Origin: Desulfobacteraceae bacterium
GTDB taxonomy: Bacteria > Desulfobacterota > Desulfobacteria > Desulfobacterales > Desulfosarcinaceae
NCBI GenBank assembly: GCA_027031325.1
Contig: JALVRI010000613.1
Location: forward strand, 1 to 8,338
DNA length: 8,338 bases
Reading direction: 5' to 3'
Positions 7,297 to 8,338 of the stretch are shown piece by piece. The notes beneath the pieces are model-generated. The model saw only the letters and a program-made list of their open reading frames with translations, did not search any database and was not told the origin of the DNA. The position numbers and the translations under genes were made by a program. The first letter of the stretch is position 1. Every line of letters starts with the position of its first letter.

Positions 7297-8016
7297 TCAA
7301 TTTCCTTCAATTGCAACACAACGCCCCTGCTGCAGGTGAATCACACGATGGGACGCCTTGCGTATCAGGCTCTGGTCGTGGGTGGCGATGATCACGGTGC
7401 CACCGCGCTTGTGGAAGCCTTTCAAAAGTTCGAAGATGGAATCGGCGGCTTGCGGGTCAAGGCTGCCCGTGGGTTCGTCGGCCAGGATTATCTTTGGATC
7501 ACCAGCCATGGCCCGGGCAATGGCTACCCTTTGCTGCTCACCTCCTGAAAGCGATGGAGGCAGGGCGTTTTCCCGGTCTTCCATGCCGACGTTCCGCAAT
7601 AGGCTGCGCACCTTCTTGGCCACCAAGCGCGGCTTCTTTCCCTGCGCCTCCAGCACCAGGGCGATATTGCGGAAAACCGTCATGCTGGGTATAAGCTTGT
7701 AGTCCTGGAAAACTATTCCGAACTTGCGGCGCAACATGGGAACCGTACGTCGATTGATACGGGCAAGATTCATTCCATCTACCAGTATCTGGCCTTCGCT
7801 CAGGGTCTCACCCAGGTACAGCAGCTTGAGCAGGGTGGTTTTCCCGGCCCCCGAAGGTCCGGTTATAAAAGCAAACTCGCCTTTATGAAAATCGATTGTT
7901 ATATCGTTCAAGGCCGCTTTGGACCCGTATCTTTTGGACACGTGGAAAAGGCGGATCAAGGCCTGATCCTTACAGCCTTCTCTCGGAGGCAAATTTGCCG
8001 CCTCTTTAGCAAGCAC
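7297..8016 (-). CDS. ftsE: Cell division ATP-binding protein FtsE
   Basis: A 239-residue ABC ATPase of the cytoplasmic membrane face, paired with FtsX. Motifs in order: Walker A GPSGAGKTT (53-61), Q-loop FQDYKLIP (103-110), signature LSGGEQQR (156-163), Walker B IILADEPTG (176-184) and H-loop ATHD (211-214). All catalytic residues are present. The GTG start at 8016 has GAGGAGG 7 nt upstream and gives a 19-residue extension before the usual FtsE beginning IRLFHVSKRYG. A TTG at 7959, with AAGGA 7 nt upstream, would give a start at the family's usual place (E. coli FtsE is 222 residues, beginning MIRFEHVSK), so the shorter 220-residue form remains possible. It is the first gene of the operon, behind a sigma70-type promoter and a leader that can pair with the Shine-Dalgarno. 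Confidence 0.95.
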   Translation of the reverse strand: MLAKEAANLPPREGCKDQALIRLFHVSKRYGSKAALNDITIDFHKGEFAFITGPSGAGKTTLLKLLYLGETLSEGQILVDGMNLARINRRTVPMLRRKFGIVFQDYKLIPSMTVFRNIALVLEAQGKKPRLVAKKVRSLLRNVGMEDRENALPPSLSGGEQQRVAIARAMAGDPKIILADEPTGSLDPQAADSIFELLKGFHKRGGTVIIATHDQSLIRKASHRVIHLQQGRCVAIEGN

Positions 8017-8023
8017 GGAAAGG

Positions 8024-8075
8024 CCTCCTCTCGGGCGACGGGCATCCGATTATCAATTCCGGCCCGTCAAGGAAG
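8024..8075 (-). promoter_or_regulatory. Leader hairpin that can cover the ftsE Shine-Dalgarno
   Basis: In the minus-strand transcript CUUCCUU (8075-8069) is directly followed by GACGGGC (8068-8062). After an 18-nt loop comes the perfect complement GCCCGUC (8043-8037), then six bases, then the Shine-Dalgarno GAGGAGG (8030-8024), which can pair with CUUCCUU (five Watson-Crick and two G-U pairs). GCCCG occurs a second time at 8036-8032, giving another register with a smaller internal loop that covers the Shine-Dalgarno as well. The complementarity is seen directly; a regulatory role is inferred. If translation starts at 7959 this hairpin would have less effect. Confidence 0.5.
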
Positions 8076-8122
8076 TTGAAAAGTCAAATTTTTCCACAAA
8101 TTCACTCTCCAAAACAAGCGTT

Positions 8123-8151
8123 ATAATAGCTTTCGCCGGCATCGGGGTCAA
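8123..8151 (-). promoter_or_regulatory. Sigma70-type promoter for the ftsE operon
   Basis: Minus strand: -35 TTGACC (8151-8146), a 17-nt spacer, and -10 TATTAT (8128-8123); each hexamer has five of six consensus bases. Transcription would start near 8116, leaving a leader of about 100 nt before the GTG of ftsE. No other promoter of similar quality was seen in front of the operon, and the internal gaps are too short to hold one. Confidence 0.7.
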
Positions 8152-8186
8152 ACCCTTTCCAGGCCGCCAAGATTGACCTGCGGCGA
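8133..8186. repeat. Interrupted inverted repeat overlapping the ftsE promoter
   Basis: TCGCCG (8133-8138) and GGTCAA (8146-8151) on the left are matched by TTGACC (8173-8178) and CGGCGA (8181-8186) on the right: twelve paired bases with gaps of 7 and 2. The left half covers the -35 hexamer and part of the spacer. It could be a regulator site or chance; no known operator was recognised. Confidence 0.3.
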
Positions 8187-8242
8187 TCTAACTGCTATGA
8201 ACGAAGAAAGTTCAAGGAGTGCTGTTTTCAGTTTTCCTTGCG

Positions 8243-8295
8243 AAAAGCCTCCACTGAAACCCCAATCAGGCTTCTTCCAATCGGTGGAGGCTTTT
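8243..8295 (-). terminator. Terminator-like hairpin upstream of the ftsE promoter
   Basis: Perfect 12-bp inverted repeat: AAAAGCCTCCAC (8243-8254) and GTGGAGGCTTTT (8284-8295), with 29 nt between. Each direction ends in TTTT, so it could act on either strand. On the minus strand it would end an upstream transcript before the ftsE promoter, and a stop codon at 8296-8294 touches its edge. The loop is long and the T run short, so efficiency may be modest. Confidence 0.55.
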
Positions 8296-8338
8296 ACTTC
8301 AGCAGCGAGCCGGTCAACCACCTGCCAGCTACAATGAA
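8294..8338 (-). CDS. Possible 3' end of an upstream gene (14 codons and a stop)
   Basis: One minus-strand frame is open from the window edge and ends with TAA (8296-8294) exactly where the terminator-like hairpin begins, the arrangement expected for a last gene of a transcript. The visible residues end in WLTGSLLK. Fourteen residues are too few to name a family or to prove coding. A second minus-strand frame is open through the hairpin as far as 8148, so the choice of frame is not settled. Confidence 0.25.
   Translation of the reverse strand, partial: FIVAGRWLTGSLLK

Larger units (their letters stand above)
8017..8338. other. Intergenic region upstream of ftsE
   Basis: These 322 bases hold no confidently identified gene. 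Read on the minus strand from the right edge they contain the possible tail of an upstream gene, the 12-bp hairpin, about 90 nt with no clear element except half of an inverted repeat, the ftsE promoter, and a leader of about 100 nt ending in the Shine-Dalgarno hairpin. No tRNA or known riboswitch class was recognised. On the plus strand a second small hairpin, CAAGGA (8213-8218) with TCCTTG (8235-8240), is present without a clear role. Confidence 0.6.

Noticed and set aside
8122..8127. A perfect TATAAT on the plus strand, possibly a promoter for a small RNA ending at the 8243-8295 hairpin
   Set aside because: No adequate -35 hexamer lies at 16-18 nt, and the same bases form the -10 of a much better minus-strand promoter. 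No known RNA family was recognised in 8134-8295.
8197..8337. A 46-codon plus-strand open frame starting with ATG
   Set aside because: It has no Shine-Dalgarno, crosses the terminator-like hairpin and lies opposite another open frame; it is too short and featureless to support.

Overview
The window holds two convergent protein operons from a moderately GC-rich, probably Gram-negative bacterium. Gene content and order (ftsE-ftsX-envC-ctp-yibQ facing a prmA operon) fit the former Deltaproteobacteria (Desulfobacterota or Desulfuromonadota) best. This is an inference from gene content and order, not a placement by similarity search. An EnvC-type amidase activator, a YibQ-type protein and secreted or membrane-anchored cell-wall proteins all point to a cell with a periplasm.

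Plus strand, left half (1-2656): the 3' end of a family-2-like glycosyltransferase gene, then a radical SAM protein of unassigned function, then prmA, the ribosomal protein L11 lysine methyltransferase gene. The first two are 10 nt apart. The last two overlap by 32 nt, so they are probably co-transcribed and translationally coupled.

Minus strand, right half (8016-2667, read right to left): ftsE, ftsX, envC with an N-terminal SH3b domain, a carboxyl-terminal (S41) protease, and a YibQ-family divergent polysaccharide deacetylase. Spacing is tight: a 16-nt gap, a 4-nt ATGA overlap, a 12-nt gap and an 8-nt overlap. FtsE and FtsX form an ABC-type mechanotransmission complex that activates EnvC in the periplasm, and EnvC in turn activates amidases that split septal peptidoglycan. 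Ctp proteases are known in other bacteria to degrade peptidoglycan hydrolases, so the operon reads as a cell-separation and wall-remodelling module. The two operons meet tail to tail with only 10 nt between stop codons and no visible terminator.

Right-hand intergenic region (8017-8338): on the minus strand, the possible last codons of an upstream gene, a 12-bp-stem terminator-like hairpin, a good sigma70-type promoter (TTGACC, 17 nt, TATTAT), and a roughly 100-nt leader. That leader can fold so that the ftsE Shine-Dalgarno sequence is base-paired. This hairpin is the least expected signal in the window.

No RNA gene, insertion sequence, CRISPR array or phage gene was seen. Most of the window is ordinary conserved core genome. 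I found no convincing new multi-gene system; the radical SAM protein beside PrmA is the least characterised gene.
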